Assembly (NCBI RefSeq): GCF_014207985.1
Contig: NZ_JACHMI010000001.1
Span: forward strand, 10,461,001-10,525,000
Reading direction: 5' to 3'
DNA: 64,000 nt
DNA from: Nonomuraea rubra
GTDB lineage: Bacteria; Actinomycetota; Actinomycetes; Streptosporangiales; Streptosporangiaceae
In this document: positions 27,008 through 36,924 of the stretch, piece after piece
Numbering within the stretch: position 1 is the stretch's first letter
Layout: every line of letters begins with the position of its first letter
Notes under the pieces: model-generated
The model's database searches: none
The model's input: the letters and a program-made list of their open reading frames with translations, nothing else
What the model was told of the DNA's origin: nothing
Translations under genes and position numbers: made by a program

Positions 27008-28920
27008 GCAGCACGGCCGTTCCGTCGCCCTCCCGGCTCGGGGGGTTGCCGAAGTGGGCGGCGCCGGCCGGGGTGGCGGTGCTGTTCGTGGCGGCGTACC
27101 TGGTCTTCCAGGGCACGGGGACGCTGCCGCACGACGACGAGGCGCCGCAGTTCCTGGCCGTGACGGAGCTGCGCGAGTGGATCGACGACCACCGCAACGA
27201 CAACCCCCTCTTCCTGTACTTCCTCAACTACATCCGGCTCTTCGTGGGCTCGCTCTACGCCCTGTTCGAGACCGTCCTGTACGCGCTCGGCTGGCCCGGC
27301 ATCACCGGCGTCATGGGCGCGCTGGCCTGGCTCGCGGGCGGCTGGCGGATCGCGCTGCTGGCGGTCGGCGGGGTGAGCGCGTTCGGCGTGCTGGGGCTGT
27401 GGGGGTCGAGCGTGGACACGCTGGCCCTGGTCGCGGTGGCGGTGCTGCTGTCGCTGGCGATCGGGATCCCGGTCGGCGTCTGGGCCGGGCTCTCCACCCG
27501 CGTGCGCCGCACGATCACCCCGGTGCTGGACGTCATGCAGATCATGCCGACGTTCGCGTACCTGGCGCCGCTCGCCCTGTTCTTCCACATCGGGGCGCCC
27601 GCCGGGGCCATCGCGACGATGATCTACTCGATCCCGCCCGCCATCCGCATCACGGCCCTGGCCATCTCCGAGGTATCGCCCACGGCGGTCGAGGCGTCCG
27701 CCTCGCTGGGCGCCACGCGGCGGCAGACGCTGTTCAAGGTCTACCTGCCGCTGGCCAGGTCCACGATGGCGCTGGCGATCAACCAGACGATCATGATGGC
27801 GCTGTCCATGGTCGTCATCGCGAACCTCATCTCGGCGCCCGGGCTGGGCGGCGACATCATCCGCGGCCTGTCCAGGGCCCAGGTCGGCATCATGCTGCCG
27901 GCCGGCATCGCCGTCGTGATCATGGCGGTGGTGCTCGACCGGATGATGATGGCGGTGGCGCGCCGCGACCCGCACGCCAGGCTCGGGCGGGCCGACCTCG
28001 CCGGAGCGGGCGTGCTGGCCGTCGCCGGGCTGGCGCTCATCCCCGTCCTGCCCAGGGTGTGGCCGGAGAACCTCACGGTCAACCTGGTCGCCGAGGTCAA
28101 CGACGCCGTGCGGTGGGCCGAGGACAACTGGTTCACGGTGACCTCGTGGATCAAGGACACGACCTCCCACCTCCTGCTCAACCCCCTGGAGTCGCTGCTC
28201 ACCTCGGCGCCGTGGTGGCTGGTCGCGCTGGCCGTGCTGACCGTCGCCTGGTGGGTCAGCGGCGTGCGTCCCGCGCTCACCGCGCTGGCCTGCCTGCTGG
28301 CGATCGCGCTGCTCGGCGTGTGGGAGCACACCATGCAGACGATGACCACGGTCGCCGTCGCGGTGCTCGTCACGCTCGTCATCGGCCTGCTGCTCGGCGT
28401 GGCAGCGGCCCGCTCGCCGCGGTACTCGGCCGTCCAGCGGCCCCTGCTCGACGCCGCGCAGACCATGCCGGCGTTCGTGTACCTGCTGCCCGCGCTGGCG
28501 CTGTTCGAGACGACCAGGTTCACCGCGATCTTCGCCTCCGTCATCTACGCGGTGCCGCCGGTGGTCCGCCTGGTCGAGGACGGCATCAAGGGCGTGCCCG
28601 CCACGGTCGTGGAGGCGGCCGTCTCCGCCGGCTCCACCCCCGGCCAGCTCCTGTGGAAGGTGCAGCTCCCGATGGCCAGGCGGGCCATCCTGCTGGCGGC
28701 CAACCAGGGCATCGTGATGACGCTGGCCATGGTGGTCGTCGGTGGCCTGGTCGGGGCGGGGGCCCTCGGCTACGACGTGGTCTCGGGGTTCTCCCAGCGC
28801 ACCGACTTCGGCATGGGCTTCGTCGCGGGCGTCGCGACCGTGCTCCTCGGAGTCATGCTCGACCGCATCACGCAGGGCGCCGACAGGCGTCCTTCCCCCC
28901 GAAAGAGGAAGTTCACATGA
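27004..28920 (+). CDS. proW: Glycine betaine ABC importer permease, two fused permease domains
   Basis: The 638-residue membrane protein contains two complete ProW-like modules. The first EAA loop is at about residues 222-250 ([28 protein letters not shown]) and the second at about 526-555 ([31 protein letters not shown]). Each lies inside its own set of membrane helices. A single chain can therefore replace the permease dimer. The two halves have diverged considerably. It is coupled by ATGA overlaps on both sides. Confidence 0.92.
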
Positions 28921-29897
28921 AGATTCGCCTGCTCGCAGGCCTCGTCGTCGTGGGCCTGGCCGCCGTGGGCTGCGGCGGAGCCACGGTCGACACCAGCACC
29001 TCCGGCACCTCCGCCCCCGCGGCCGGGTCCACCGCCTCCGCGTCGGGCTCCGCCGGCACCGTGAAGATCGCGATCAACCCCTGGGTGGGGTACGAGGCCA
29101 GCGCCAACGTCGTGGCGTACCTGCTGAAGAACGAGCTCGGCTACACCGTCGAGCTGCCCGAGATCAAGGAGCAGCTCGCCTGGGAGGGCTTCGAGACCGG
29201 CGACGTGGACGTCATCATCGAGAATTGGGGTCACCCCGACCTGAAGAAGCAGTTCATCGACGAGAAGAAGACCGCGCAGGTGGCGGGCTCCACCGGCAAC
29301 AAGGGCGTCATCGGCTGGTACATCCCCAAGTGGATGGCCGACGAGCACCCCGACATCACCGACTACAAGAACCTCAACAAGTACGCCGACCTGTTCAAGA
29401 CCTCCGAGTCGGGTGACAAGGGGCAACTCCTGTTCGGCGACCCGTCGTACGTCAGCAACGAGGAAGCCCTGATCAAGAACCTCAAGCTGAACTACAAGGT
29501 CGTCGTCGGCGGCAGCGAGGCGGCCCTGATCAAGGGCGCCCAGCAGGCGCAGGAGCAGAAGAAGGCGCTGCTGTTCTACTTCTGGGACCCGCACTGGCTG
29601 TTCAGCAAGACCGACCTGGTCCGGGTCAAGCTGCCCGCCTACACCGAGGGCTGCGACGCCGACCCCAAGAAGGTGGCCTGCGACTACCCGGAGATGGACC
29701 TCGACAAGATCGTGAGCACGAAGTTCGCGCAGACCGGCGGCAAGGCGTACGAGCTGGTCAAGAACTTCAACTGGACCAACGAGGACCAGAACGCCGTCGC
29801 CGACGACATGACCAACAACGGCATGACCGGCGAGGAGGCCGCCAAGAAGTGGGTGGAGGCCAACACCGCCAAGTGGCAGGCCTGGATCCCCAAGTGA
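28917..29897 (+). CDS. proX: Glycine betaine-binding lipoprotein (ProX/OpuAC), copy 1
   Basis: The 326-residue protein has a lipobox ending LAAVGCGG (Cys about 20), a Ser/Ala/Thr-rich linker and an OpuAC domain from about residue 48. WVGYEASANVVAYLL and the later VIIENWGHPDLKKQFI, FYFWDPHWLF and VKNFNWTNEDQNAVA supply the aromatic residues that usually form the betaine cage. ATG 28917 overlaps the permease stop. Confidence 0.93.
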   Translation: MKIRLLAGLVVVGLAAVGCGGATVDTSTSGTSAPAAGSTASASGSAGTVKIAINPWVGYEASANVVAYLLKNELGYTVELPEIKEQLAWEGFETGDVDVIIENWGHPDLKKQFIDEKKTAQVAGSTGNKGVIGWYIPKWMADEHPDITDYKNLNKYADLFKTSESGDKGQLLFGDPSYVSNEEALIKNLKLNYKVVVGGSEAALIKGAQQAQEQKKALLFYFWDPHWLFSKTDLVRVKLPAYTEGCDADPKKVACDYPEMDLDKIVSTKFAQTGGKAYELVKNFNWTNEDQNAVADDMTNNGMTGEEAAKKWVEANTAKWQAWIPK

Positions 29898-30865
29898 TTC
29901 CCTCCGGACCGCGGCCCCGCCCGGCGGGGCCGCGCACCAAGTCGCTCGCGGGGATGCTCGTCGTGAGCCTGCTCCTGGCGGCCTGCTCCAGCGGCGAGCC
30001 GGAGTCCACGGCCCAGGCCAAGGGCACGGTCAACATCGACATCCACGCCTGGGTCGGGTACGAGGCCCAGGCCGCCGTGCTGGCGTACCTGCTGGAGCAC
30101 GAGCTGGGTTACAAGGTCAACAAGCGGGCCGTGAAAGAGGACCAGTCCTGGCGGGATTTCGAGTCCGGCAAGGTCGATGTGATCGTCGAAAGCTGGGGTC
30201 ACAACGACTGGAAGAAGGAGTACATCGAAGAGAAGAAGGTGGCCCTGTCGGCCGGGCTCACCGGCAACAAAGGGGTGATCGGCTGGTACGTCCCCGAGTG
30301 GATGGCCAAAAAGTACCCCGACATTACGGACTACCGAAACCTCAATAAGTACGCCCCCCTCTTCCGGACCGAAAAAACCGGAAATGCCGGACAAGTGCTG
30401 GACGGGGATCCGACATTCGTGACGAATGACGAGGCTCTCGTCAAGAACCTCAAGCTCAATTACAAGGTCGTCTACTCGGGCAGCGAGGCCGCGCTGATCA
30501 AGGCGGCCCAGGCGGCGACGAAGAATCGGACACCGCTGCTCATGTATTTCTACGAGCCGCAATGGCTGTTCACCAAGGTCAAACTCGTCAAGGTCGCGCT
30601 CCCGGCCTACGCCGTGGGCTGCGACGACGACCCGGCCGCGGTGGCCTGCGACTACCCGCCGTACCTGCTGGACAAGATCGTCAGCCGGCGGTTCGCGGAG
30701 CGGGGCGGGCAGGCGTACGAGCTGGTGCGCAACTTCAACTGGACCAACGACGACCAGAACGCCGTGGCCAGCGACATGATCAACGAGAAGATGAGCGCCG
30801 AGGACGCCGCCCAGCGGTGGGTGGAAGAGAACAAGATCGTGTGGAAGGACTGGATCCCCCGTTGA
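29894..30865 (+). CDS. Glycine betaine-binding lipoprotein (ProX/OpuAC), copy 2
   Basis: The 323-residue paralogue of the preceding protein has a lipobox ending LLLAACSS and the same domain ([57 protein letters not shown]). GTG 29894 overlaps the previous stop as GTGA. Between about 30130 and 30470 the gene uses many A/T-ending codons (GAA, AAA, AAT, ATT, CGA), unlike its neighbours and its own ends. A slightly different ligand, such as choline or carnitine, is possible. Confidence 0.9.
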   Translation: MIPSGPRPRPAGPRTKSLAGMLVVSLLLAACSSGEPESTAQAKGTVNIDIHAWVGYEAQAAVLAYLLEHELGYKVNKRAVKEDQSWRDFESGKVDVIVESWGHNDWKKEYIEEKKVALSAGLTGNKGVIGWYVPEWMAKKYPDITDYRNLNKYAPLFRTEKTGNAGQVLDGDPTFVTNDEALVKNLKLNYKVVYSGSEAALIKAAQAATKNRTPLLMYFYEPQWLFTKVKLVKVALPAYAVGCDDDPAAVACDYPPYLLDKIVSRRFAERGGQAYELVRNFNWTNDDQNAVASDMINEKMSAEDAAQRWVEENKIVWKDWIPR

Positions 30866-32487
30866 GGTTCGACTTCGTCATCGTGGGCGGCGGCTCGGCC
30901 GGCTGTGCCCTGGCCAACCGGCTGAGCGCCGACCCTTCGACGTCGGTGCTGGTGCTGGAGGCGGGGCGGCCCGACTACCTGTGGGACGTGTTCATCCACA
31001 TGCCGGCGGCGCTGATGTTCCCGATCGGCAGCCGGTTCTACGACTGGAAGTACGAGTCGGAGCCCGAGCCGCACATGGACGGCCGGCGCGTCTACCACGC
31101 CCGCGGCAAGGTCCTCGGCGGCTCCAGCAGCATCAACGGCATGATCTTCCAGCGCGGCAACCCCCTCGACTACGAGCGCTGGGCCGCCGATCCCGGCATG
31201 AAGCACTGGGACTACGCGCACTGCCTGCCGTACTTCAAGCGCATGGAGAACTGCCTGGCCGAGCCCGGCACGGACTTCCGCGGCGGCGAGGGGCCGCTCA
31301 AGCTGGAGCGCGGGCCCGCGCGCGGCCCGCTGTTCGAGGCGTTCTTCGAGGCGGTCCAGCAGGCCGGGCACCCGCTGACCGACGACGTCAACGGCTACCG
31401 CCAGGAGGGCTTCGCCGCCTTCGACCGCACCATCCACCGCGGCCGCCGTCTCAGCGCCGCCCGCGCCTACCTCCACCCCGTACGCCACCGTCCCAACCTC
31501 AAGGTCAGGACCCGCGCCTTCGTGGAGAAGGTGCTCTTCGAGGGCTCCCGGGCGGTCGGCGTGATGTGCGACGGCCGGCGCATCGACGCCAGGGAGGTCA
31601 TCCTCTGCGGCGGCGCCATCAACACCCCGCAGCTCCTCCAGCTCTCCGGCGTGGGCCCGCGCGCGCTGCTGGAGCCCCTGGGCATCGACGTCGTGCACGA
31701 CCTGCCGGGCGTCGGCGAGAACCTCCAGGACCATCTGGAGGTCTACGTCCAGCACGCCTGCACGCAGCCGGTCTCCCAGCAGCCCTCCCTGGCGATGTGG
31801 CGCCGCCCCTTCATCGGCGCGAACTGGCTCTTCCTGCGCCGCGGCCCCGGGGCCACCAACCACTTCGAGGCCGGGGGCTTCATCCGCTCGAACGACGACG
31901 TGGCGTACCCGAACCTGATGTTCCACTTCCTGCCGATCGCCGTCCGCTACGACGGCTCCGCCCCGGCGGGCGGGCACGGCTACCAGGTGCACATCGGCCC
32001 GATGTACTCCGACGCCCGCGGCTCGGTCCGCATCACCTCCGCCGACCCGCGCCGCAAGCCCGCGCTCCGCTTCAACTACCTGTCCACCGAGCAGGACCGC
32101 CGCGAGTGGGTGGAGGCGATCAGGCACGCCAGGCGGATCCTGTCGCAGCCGGCCTGGGCCGGGCTGGACGGCGGCGAGATCTCCCCCGGCCCGTCGGTCC
32201 AGACGGACGAGGAGATCCTGGCCTGGGTCGCCAGGGACGGCGAGACCGCACTCCACCCGTCGTGCACCTGCCGGATGGGCACCGGTGAGACGGCGGTGGT
32301 GGACCCGGACACGATGCGCGTGCACGGCCTCGACGGGCTGCGGGTGGTGGACGCCTCGGCGATGCCGTACGTGACGAACGGCAACATCTACGCCCCGGTC
32401 ATGATGCTCGCGGAGAAGGCCGCCGACCTGATCCTCGGCAACACCCCACTGCCGCCCGAGCCGGTGGAGTTCTACCGGCACGGGTGA
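30862..32487 (+). CDS. betA: GMC oxidoreductase, choline dehydrogenase-like
   Basis: The 541-residue flavoprotein starts with the FAD-binding [20 protein letters not shown] and has GMC signature 1 ([18 protein letters not shown]) and signature 2 ([15 protein letters not shown]). The catalytic His lies in [12 protein letters not shown], and [20 protein letters not shown] closes the protein. TTG 30862 overlaps the preceding stop as TTGA. Its place behind a betaine importer supports choline to betaine aldehyde oxidation. A dedicated betaine-aldehyde dehydrogenase is absent from the operon. Confidence 0.88.
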   Translation: MRFDFVIVGGGSAGCALANRLSADPSTSVLVLEAGRPDYLWDVFIHMPAALMFPIGSRFYDWKYESEPEPHMDGRRVYHARGKVLGGSSSINGMIFQRGNPLDYERWAADPGMKHWDYAHCLPYFKRMENCLAEPGTDFRGGEGPLKLERGPARGPLFEAFFEAVQQAGHPLTDDVNGYRQEGFAAFDRTIHRGRRLSAARAYLHPVRHRPNLKVRTRAFVEKVLFEGSRAVGVMCDGRRIDAREVILCGGAINTPQLLQLSGVGPRALLEPLGIDVVHDLPGVGENLQDHLEVYVQHACTQPVSQQPSLAMWRRPFIGANWLFLRRGPGATNHFEAGGFIRSNDDVAYPNLMFHFLPIAVRYDGSAPAGGHGYQVHIGPMYSDARGSVRITSADPRRKPALRFNYLSTEQDRREWVEAIRHARRILSQPAWAGLDGGEISPGPSVQTDEEILAWVARDGETALHPSCTCRMGTGETAVVDPDTMRVHGLDGLRVVDASAMPYVTNGNIYAPVMMLAEKAADLILGNTPLPPEPVEFYRHG

Positions 32488-32489
32488 CG

Positions 32490-33260
32490 TCAGCCCTCGC
32501 CGCGCCGGCGGTTCACCAGGGCCTCGATGCCGTCGAGCACGCGTTGCAGGCCGAACTCGAAGGCGTGCTCCGGGCTGTAGGCGGCGTTGAGCTCCTCGCC
32601 CGCCGCCTGCCCGACCCGGGAGGCCGTGGGGTAGCGGCTGGCGTCGGCGATGCGGCTGAGGAAGGGCGCGTGCGCGGCCCACCACTGCTCGTCGCTGATC
32701 CCCGTCATGCGCTCCGCCTGCGCGGCCTCCACCGCGCCCCTGGCGGTGCCGTGCACGAAGCCGGTGATCAGCGTGATCACCGAGTCCATCTCCAGGTCCG
32801 ACAGGCCGATGCCGTCGACCGCGCGCAGCTCGTAGTCGTACTTGGCCGTGACGTTGGGCCCGAGCACCGGCCGGTTGGCCGCCACCTGCAGCAGCCACGG
32901 ATGGCGCAGGTAGAGCGCCCAGTTCTCCCTGGCGATCTGCTCCAGCCTGCCCCGCCAGCCGCCCGGCACGTCCTCCGGCCTGGCGGTCTCGCCGTAGACG
33001 GCGTCGAGCATCACGTCGAACAGCTCCGGCTTGCCCGGCACGTACGTGTAGAGCGACATCGTCCCCACCCCCAGCCGCTCGGCCACGCGGCGCATGGACA
33101 GCGCCTGCAACCCTTCGGCGTCGGCCACCTCGATGGCGGCGCGCACGATGCGGTCCACGCTCAGCTCCGGCTTGCCCTTGCGGCTGGTGCGCTCGCTGGT
33201 GCGCCAGAGCAGGGCCAGGCTGCGGGCGGGGTCGCCCTTCCCCGAATACTCAACTGTCAC
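32490..33260 (-). CDS. TetR-family regulator of the DrrAB exporter
   Basis: The 256-residue protein has an N-terminal HTH (VDRIVRAAIEVADAEGLQALSMRRVAERLGVGTMSLYTYVPGKPELF, about residues 38-82) and a TetR_C_1-type ligand domain of the drug-sensing class. GTG 33260 is only 3 bp from the first of two palindromes that also lie upstream of the divergent exporter. Repression of itself and of the exporter, relieved by a drug, is the expected arrangement. Confidence 0.9.
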   Translation of the reverse strand: MTVEYSGKGDPARSLALLWRTSERTSRKGKPELSVDRIVRAAIEVADAEGLQALSMRRVAERLGVGTMSLYTYVPGKPELFDVMLDAVYGETARPEDVPGGWRGRLEQIARENWALYLRHPWLLQVAANRPVLGPNVTAKYDYELRAVDGIGLSDLEMDSVITLITGFVHGTARGAVEAAQAERMTGISDEQWWAAHAPFLSRIADASRYPTASRVGQAAGEELNAAYSPEHAFEFGLQRVLDGIEALVNRRRGEG

Positions 33261-33263
33261 CCT

Positions 33264-33321
33264 CGTACGGTACACCGTACGGTTGCTATCTCGACTCGTA
33301 TTCTGTACGGTACGGCGTACG
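33264..33321. promoter_or_regulatory. Two GTACGGTAC-type operators between TetR and exporter genes
   Basis: CGTACGGTACACCGTACG (33264-33281) is palindromic except for the two central bases. A second copy, TGTACGGTACGGCGTACG (33304-33321), is 40 bp further on and differs at three positions. They occupy most of the 78-bp divergent region. Confidence 0.7.
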
Positions 33322-33338
33322 ATTCGAGAGGTGACACC

Positions 33339-34277
33339 ATGACAGCGGTACTCGCGCAGGGACTGCGCAAGACGTACGGCGAGAAGGCGGCGCTCGACGG
33401 CGTCGATCTGGACGTGCGCCGCGGCACGGTCTGCGGCCTGCTCGGCCCCAACGGGGCGGGCAAGACGACGACCGTGCGCATCCTGACCACGCTGCTGCGG
33501 GCGTCGGGCGGGCGCGCGGAGGTGGCCGGGTTCGACGTGGCCACCCAGCCCCGCCAGGTACGCCGCACCATCGGCCTGGTCGGCCAGCACGCGGCGGTGG
33601 ACGAGCTGCTGACAGGGCGGCAGAACCTGGAGCTGTTCGGCCGCCTCTACCACCTGAGCGCGGCCGAGGCCCGGGCGCGGGCGGGCGAGCTGCTGGAGCA
33701 GTTCGGCCTGGAGCACGAGGGGCCGGCCAAGGAGTACTCGGGAGGCATGCGCCGCCGGCTGGACCTGGCGGCCGGCCTGATCCTGGCGCCGCCCGTGCTC
33801 TTCCTCGACGAGCCGACGACGGGCCTCGACCCGCGCAGCCGGGCGGAGATCTGGCGCGCGGTGCGCGACCTGGTGTCCGGCGGCACCACGGTGCTGCTGA
33901 CCACGCAGTACCTGGAGGAGGCCGACCAGCTCGCGGATCGCATCTCGGTGATCGACGCCGGCCGGGTGGTGGCCGAGGGCACCCCGGACGAGCTCAAGGC
34001 CAAGCTCGGCGGCGACCGGCTCGACGTGGTCGTCCACGACCCGGAGCTGCTGGCGCCGGCCGCGGAGATCATCGCCCGGGTGGCGTCCGGGCCCGCCGAG
34101 GTCGATCGCGACACCCGGCGCGCGAGCGCGCCGGTGAGCGAGCGCGTGCAGGCGCTCACGGAGGTCCTGGCCGCACTGGCGGCGGCCGGGATCGAAGCCG
34201 AGGACGTGGCGGTGCGCCGCCCGACCCTCGACGAAGTCTTCCTCGACCTGACCGATGCCGGAGGTGGCTCCAGATGA
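33339..34277 (+). CDS. ABC drug exporter ATPase, DrrA family
   Basis: The 312-residue protein has Walker A GPNGAGKTT (about residues 37-45), signature YSGGMRRR, Walker B VLFLDEPTTGLDP and a DrrA-type C-terminal extension (about 225-310, ending in RRPTLDEVFLDLT). ATG 33339 has GAGAGGTG six bases upstream. The ATGA overlap with the permease gene and the adjacent TetR gene indicate a regulated daunorubicin-type efflux pump. The substrate is unknown. Confidence 0.93.
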   Translation: MTAVLAQGLRKTYGEKAALDGVDLDVRRGTVCGLLGPNGAGKTTTVRILTTLLRASGGRAEVAGFDVATQPRQVRRTIGLVGQHAAVDELLTGRQNLELFGRLYHLSAAEARARAGELLEQFGLEHEGPAKEYSGGMRRRLDLAAGLILAPPVLFLDEPTTGLDPRSRAEIWRAVRDLVSGGTTVLLTTQYLEEADQLADRISVIDAGRVVAEGTPDELKAKLGGDRLDVVVHDPELLAPAAEIIARVASGPAEVDRDTRRASAPVSERVQALTEVLAALAAAGIEAEDVAVRRPTLDEVFLDLTDAGGGSR

Positions 34278-35092
34278 CCGCGACGACCTACCGGGAAGGC
34301 CCGCTCACGCGGCTGCGCTGGGCGCTGGCGGACGGCTGGACGGTCGCCCGCCGCGACCTGATCCACTGGGCCAACCAGCCCATGACGGTGGTGTTCGGGA
34401 TCGTCTTCCCCGTCATCATCACCCTCGCCTTCGGCTACCTGTTCGGCGGCGCGGTACGGGTGCCCGAGGGGGCGGACTACTTCGCCTTCCTCATGCCCGG
34501 CATGTACGGCATGACGATGCTGTTCGGCCTGAGCGCCACCATGGTCGCCGTCACCACCGACGCCTCCAAGGGCGTCACCGACCGCTTCCGCTCCATGCCC
34601 ATGGCCCCGTCGGCAGTCCTGATCGGCCGCGCGATCGCCGACCTGCTCAACTCGATCCTGGTCCTGGCCGGCCTGCTGGCCTGCGGCCTGGCGGTCGGCT
34701 GGCGCCCGGCCACGCTCTCCGGCGCGCTCGGCGCGGTGGGGCTGCTGCTCCTCCTGCGCTTCTCCCTGCTGTGGGCCGGGATCTACCTGGGCCTGCTCAC
34801 CAAGGATCCGGGAGGCGTGGTGGCGATCCAGACCCTGGAGTTCCCGATCGGCTTCCTCTCGAACGCCTTCGTCGCCCCCTCCTCCATGCCGGGCTGGCTC
34901 GGGGCGATCTCGGAGTGGAACCCGCTGTCGTCGACGGTGGCGGCGGCCAGGGAGCTGTTCGGGAACCCGGGGTGGGGCGGCGACTCGTGGGTGGCCCAGC
35001 ACGCGGTGCTGATGGCGGTGGCGTGGCCGGTCGCGATCACGGTGGTGTTCTTCGTCCTCTCGGTACGGCTCTACCAGCGGCTGGACCGCTGA
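34274..35092 (+). CDS. ABC-2 type drug exporter permease, DrrB family
   Basis: The 272-residue protein has six predicted helices, the first at about residues 38-60 (PMTVVFGIVFPVIITLAFGYLFGGA). The ABC-2 signature region is FPIGFLSNAFVAPSSMPGWLGAISEWNPLSSTVAAARELFGNP near residues 190-235. It should form a homodimer with two DrrA subunits. Confidence 0.92.
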   Translation: MTATTYREGPLTRLRWALADGWTVARRDLIHWANQPMTVVFGIVFPVIITLAFGYLFGGAVRVPEGADYFAFLMPGMYGMTMLFGLSATMVAVTTDASKGVTDRFRSMPMAPSAVLIGRAIADLLNSILVLAGLLACGLAVGWRPATLSGALGAVGLLLLLRFSLLWAGIYLGLLTKDPGGVVAIQTLEFPIGFLSNAFVAPSSMPGWLGAISEWNPLSSTVAAARELFGNPGWGGDSWVAQHAVLMAVAWPVAITVVFFVLSVRLYQRLDR

Positions 35093-35106
35093 GCCCGAGC
35101 CGCCGG

Positions 35107-35158
35107 TTGACACCCCCGATACTTTGCTGCCTAAATTAGGTTTGCTTGCAAAGCAAAC
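35107..35158 (+). promoter_or_regulatory. Promoter with palindromes upstream of the nitroreductase-hemerythrin gene
   Basis: TTGACA at 35107-35112 may be a -35 element, with TAAATT 19 bp further as a weak -10. CCTAAATTAGG (35130-35140) is a perfect odd dyad, and GTTTGCTT-GCA-AAGCAAAC (35140-35158) is an eight-base dyad abutting it. The pair looks like a repressor site over the promoter; no regulator gene is adjacent. Confidence 0.5.
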
Positions 35159-35179
35159 TCAATTTCAGGGGACAGTGAG

Positions 35180-35980
35180 TTGACGGACTTCAACCAGCAG
35201 GTGATCGAGGAGTTCCGGGCGAACGGCGGCAAGGTGGGCGGCATGTTCGAGGGCGCCCCGCTGGTGCTGCTGACCACCATGGGCGCGAGATCCGGCCACA
35301 GGCGCACCAACCCGGCCGTCTACCTGCGTGACGGCGAGCGCATCCTGGTCTTCGCCTCCAACGCGGGCGCCGACGCGCATCCGGCCTGGTACCACAACGT
35401 GCTCGCCCAGCCGAGGGTCACGGTCGAGCTCGGGAAGGAGACGTTCACGGCCAGGGCGGTGCCGCTGGAAGGGGAGGAACGCGACCGCATGTACGCCAGG
35501 CAGGCCGCCATCGATCCGGCCTTCGCCGCGTACCAGTCGCGGACCTCCCGCGTCATCCCCGTCGTCGCGCTCCACCCCGAGCAGGAGCGGCTGCGGGCGG
35601 TCGGGGCCGAGCTGGTCAGGATCCACGCCTACCTTCGGGGCGAGCTGGCCGCGCTGCGTGCCGGCGGAGCCGGCTCCGGTGAGGACCTGCGCACGCACTG
35701 CCTGGCCTTCTGCGAGACGCTGACCTTCCACCACACCGGGGAGGACCGGGTCGCGTTCCCGCACCTGGAGCGGCTGTTCCCCGAGCTGAAGGAGCCGCTG
35801 GAGCGGCTGCGCGCCGAGCACGTCGTGATCGCCCGGCTGTCCGCCGAGCTACGTGAGGCCCCCGACCCGGCGACGCTCGACCGCATCGCCGCGGAGCTGG
35901 AGGCCCACTTCGCCTACGAGGAGGAGCAGCTCGTGCCGGTGCTCGACTCCCTGGAGGAGGCGCCCTGGGCGGCGAGCTAG
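35180..35980 (+). CDS. Deazaflavin-dependent nitroreductase fused to a hemerythrin HHE domain
   Basis: The 266-residue protein joins an F420-binding Ddn-type domain (residues 1 to about 130: PLVLLTTMGARSGHRRTNPAVY, WYHNVLAQPRVTVEL) to a hemerythrin-like helical bundle (about 138-255). Possible iron ligands are visible in RIHAYLRGELAAL, LTFHHTGEDRVAFPHLERL, LRAEHVVIARL and LEAHFAYEEEQLVP. TTG 35180 follows AGGGGAC. The stop overlaps that of the convergent cvnD as CTAG. An F420H2-dependent reductase linked to a di-iron oxygen, NO or redox sensor is the likely reading. Confidence 0.88.
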   Translation: MTDFNQQVIEEFRANGGKVGGMFEGAPLVLLTTMGARSGHRRTNPAVYLRDGERILVFASNAGADAHPAWYHNVLAQPRVTVELGKETFTARAVPLEGEERDRMYARQAAIDPAFAAYQSRTSRVIPVVALHPEQERLRAVGAELVRIHAYLRGELAALRAGGAGSGEDLRTHCLAFCETLTFHHTGEDRVAFPHLERLFPELKEPLERLRAEHVVIARLSAELREAPDPATLDRIAAELEAHFAYEEEQLVPVLDSLEEAPWAAS

Positions 35981-36555
35981 TGGACGGCGCTCGCGCGCAG
36001 GCGTACGACGTGCTCGACCAGCGAGATCAGCGTCGACTTGACCGACTCGCGGTTGCGGGCGTCCGTACGCACGATCGGCACCCCCGGCGACAGCGCGAGC
36101 GCCTCCCTGACCTCGTCGTCGGAGTGCGGGAACTGCCCGTCCCAGCCGTTCACCCCGATGACGAACGGCAGCTTGGCCTCTTCGAAGTAGTCGATGGCCG
36201 GGAAGCTGTCGGCCAGGCGGCGCGTGTCGAGCAGCACCACCGCGCCGATGGCTCCCCGCACCAGGTCGTCCCACATGAACCAGAACCGGTGCTGACCCGG
36301 CGTGCCGAAGAGGTACAGGATCAGGTCACGGTCGAGCGACAGCCGGCCGAAGTCCATGGCCACGGTCGTGGTCTGCTTGTTCGGGGTCAGACCGAGGTCG
36401 TCGATGCCCGCGGACGCGTCGGTCATGACCGCTTCCGTGGTGAGCGGGAGAATCTCGGACACCGCCCCCACGAACGTCGTCTTCCCGACGCCGAAGCCAC
36501 CGGCGACGACGATCTTCGTCGACGTCAGACCGGCGCTAGAGCCTGCGTAGTCCAC
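35977..36555 (-). CDS. cvnD: Conservon 3 GTPase CvnD
   Basis: The 192-residue GTPase has Walker A AGGFGVGKTTF at residues 18-28, FGTPGQHRFWFMWDDLVRGA and VNGWDG. It is closer to the conservon 1 CvnD than to that of conservon 2. GTG 36555 is chosen by alignment with the paralogues. It overlaps cvnC by 20 bp. Confidence 0.95.
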   Translation of the reverse strand: MDYAGSSAGLTSTKIVVAGGFGVGKTTFVGAVSEILPLTTEAVMTDASAGIDDLGLTPNKQTTTVAMDFGRLSLDRDLILYLFGTPGQHRFWFMWDDLVRGAIGAVVLLDTRRLADSFPAIDYFEEAKLPFVIGVNGWDGQFPHSDDEVREALALSPGVPIVRTDARNRESVKSTLISLVEHVVRLRASAVH

Positions 36556-36898
36556 TGAGCACCCTTTCGAGCATGTTGAGGTCTGGCTGTCCCTGGCTGA
36601 GGCGTGGCTGGTGCAGGCGGACGAGCCCTTCGTCGGACATGTCCGCGACAAGCACCCTGGCCACGCCCAGCGGGACGCGGAGCAGGGCCGAGATCTCGGC
36701 GACCGACCGGAACGACCTGCAAAGCTGCATGATGGCCTCCTGCTCGGGGGTGAGCATGGCCATCTCGTCGTCCGGGATCGACATGGACGAGATCAACGTC
36801 TCCATCGCGAGGTGATAGCGCGGCTCGGATCTTCCGCCTGTCACCGCGTAAGGACGGAACAGGGGCTCTTCGTCCCCGGTTCCGTCAGCGCCGTACAC
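36536..36898 (-). CDS. cvnC: Conservon 3 DUF742 protein CvnC
   Basis: The 120-residue DUF742 protein has LFRPYAVTGGRSEPRYHLAMETLI, VRSVAEISALLRVPLGVARVLVADM-like wording (here FRSVAEIS) and the terminal LLERVLSGLRRL. It starts on GTG 36898, 26 bp after cvnB. Confidence 0.95.
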   Translation of the reverse strand: MYGADGTGDEEPLFRPYAVTGGRSEPRYHLAMETLISSMSIPDDEMAMLTPEQEAIMQLCRSFRSVAEISALLRVPLGVARVLVADMSDEGLVRLHQPRLSQGQPDLNMLERVLSGLRRL

Positions 36899-36924
36899 GG
36901 CCCTCTCCCATCAGTTCCATCACA

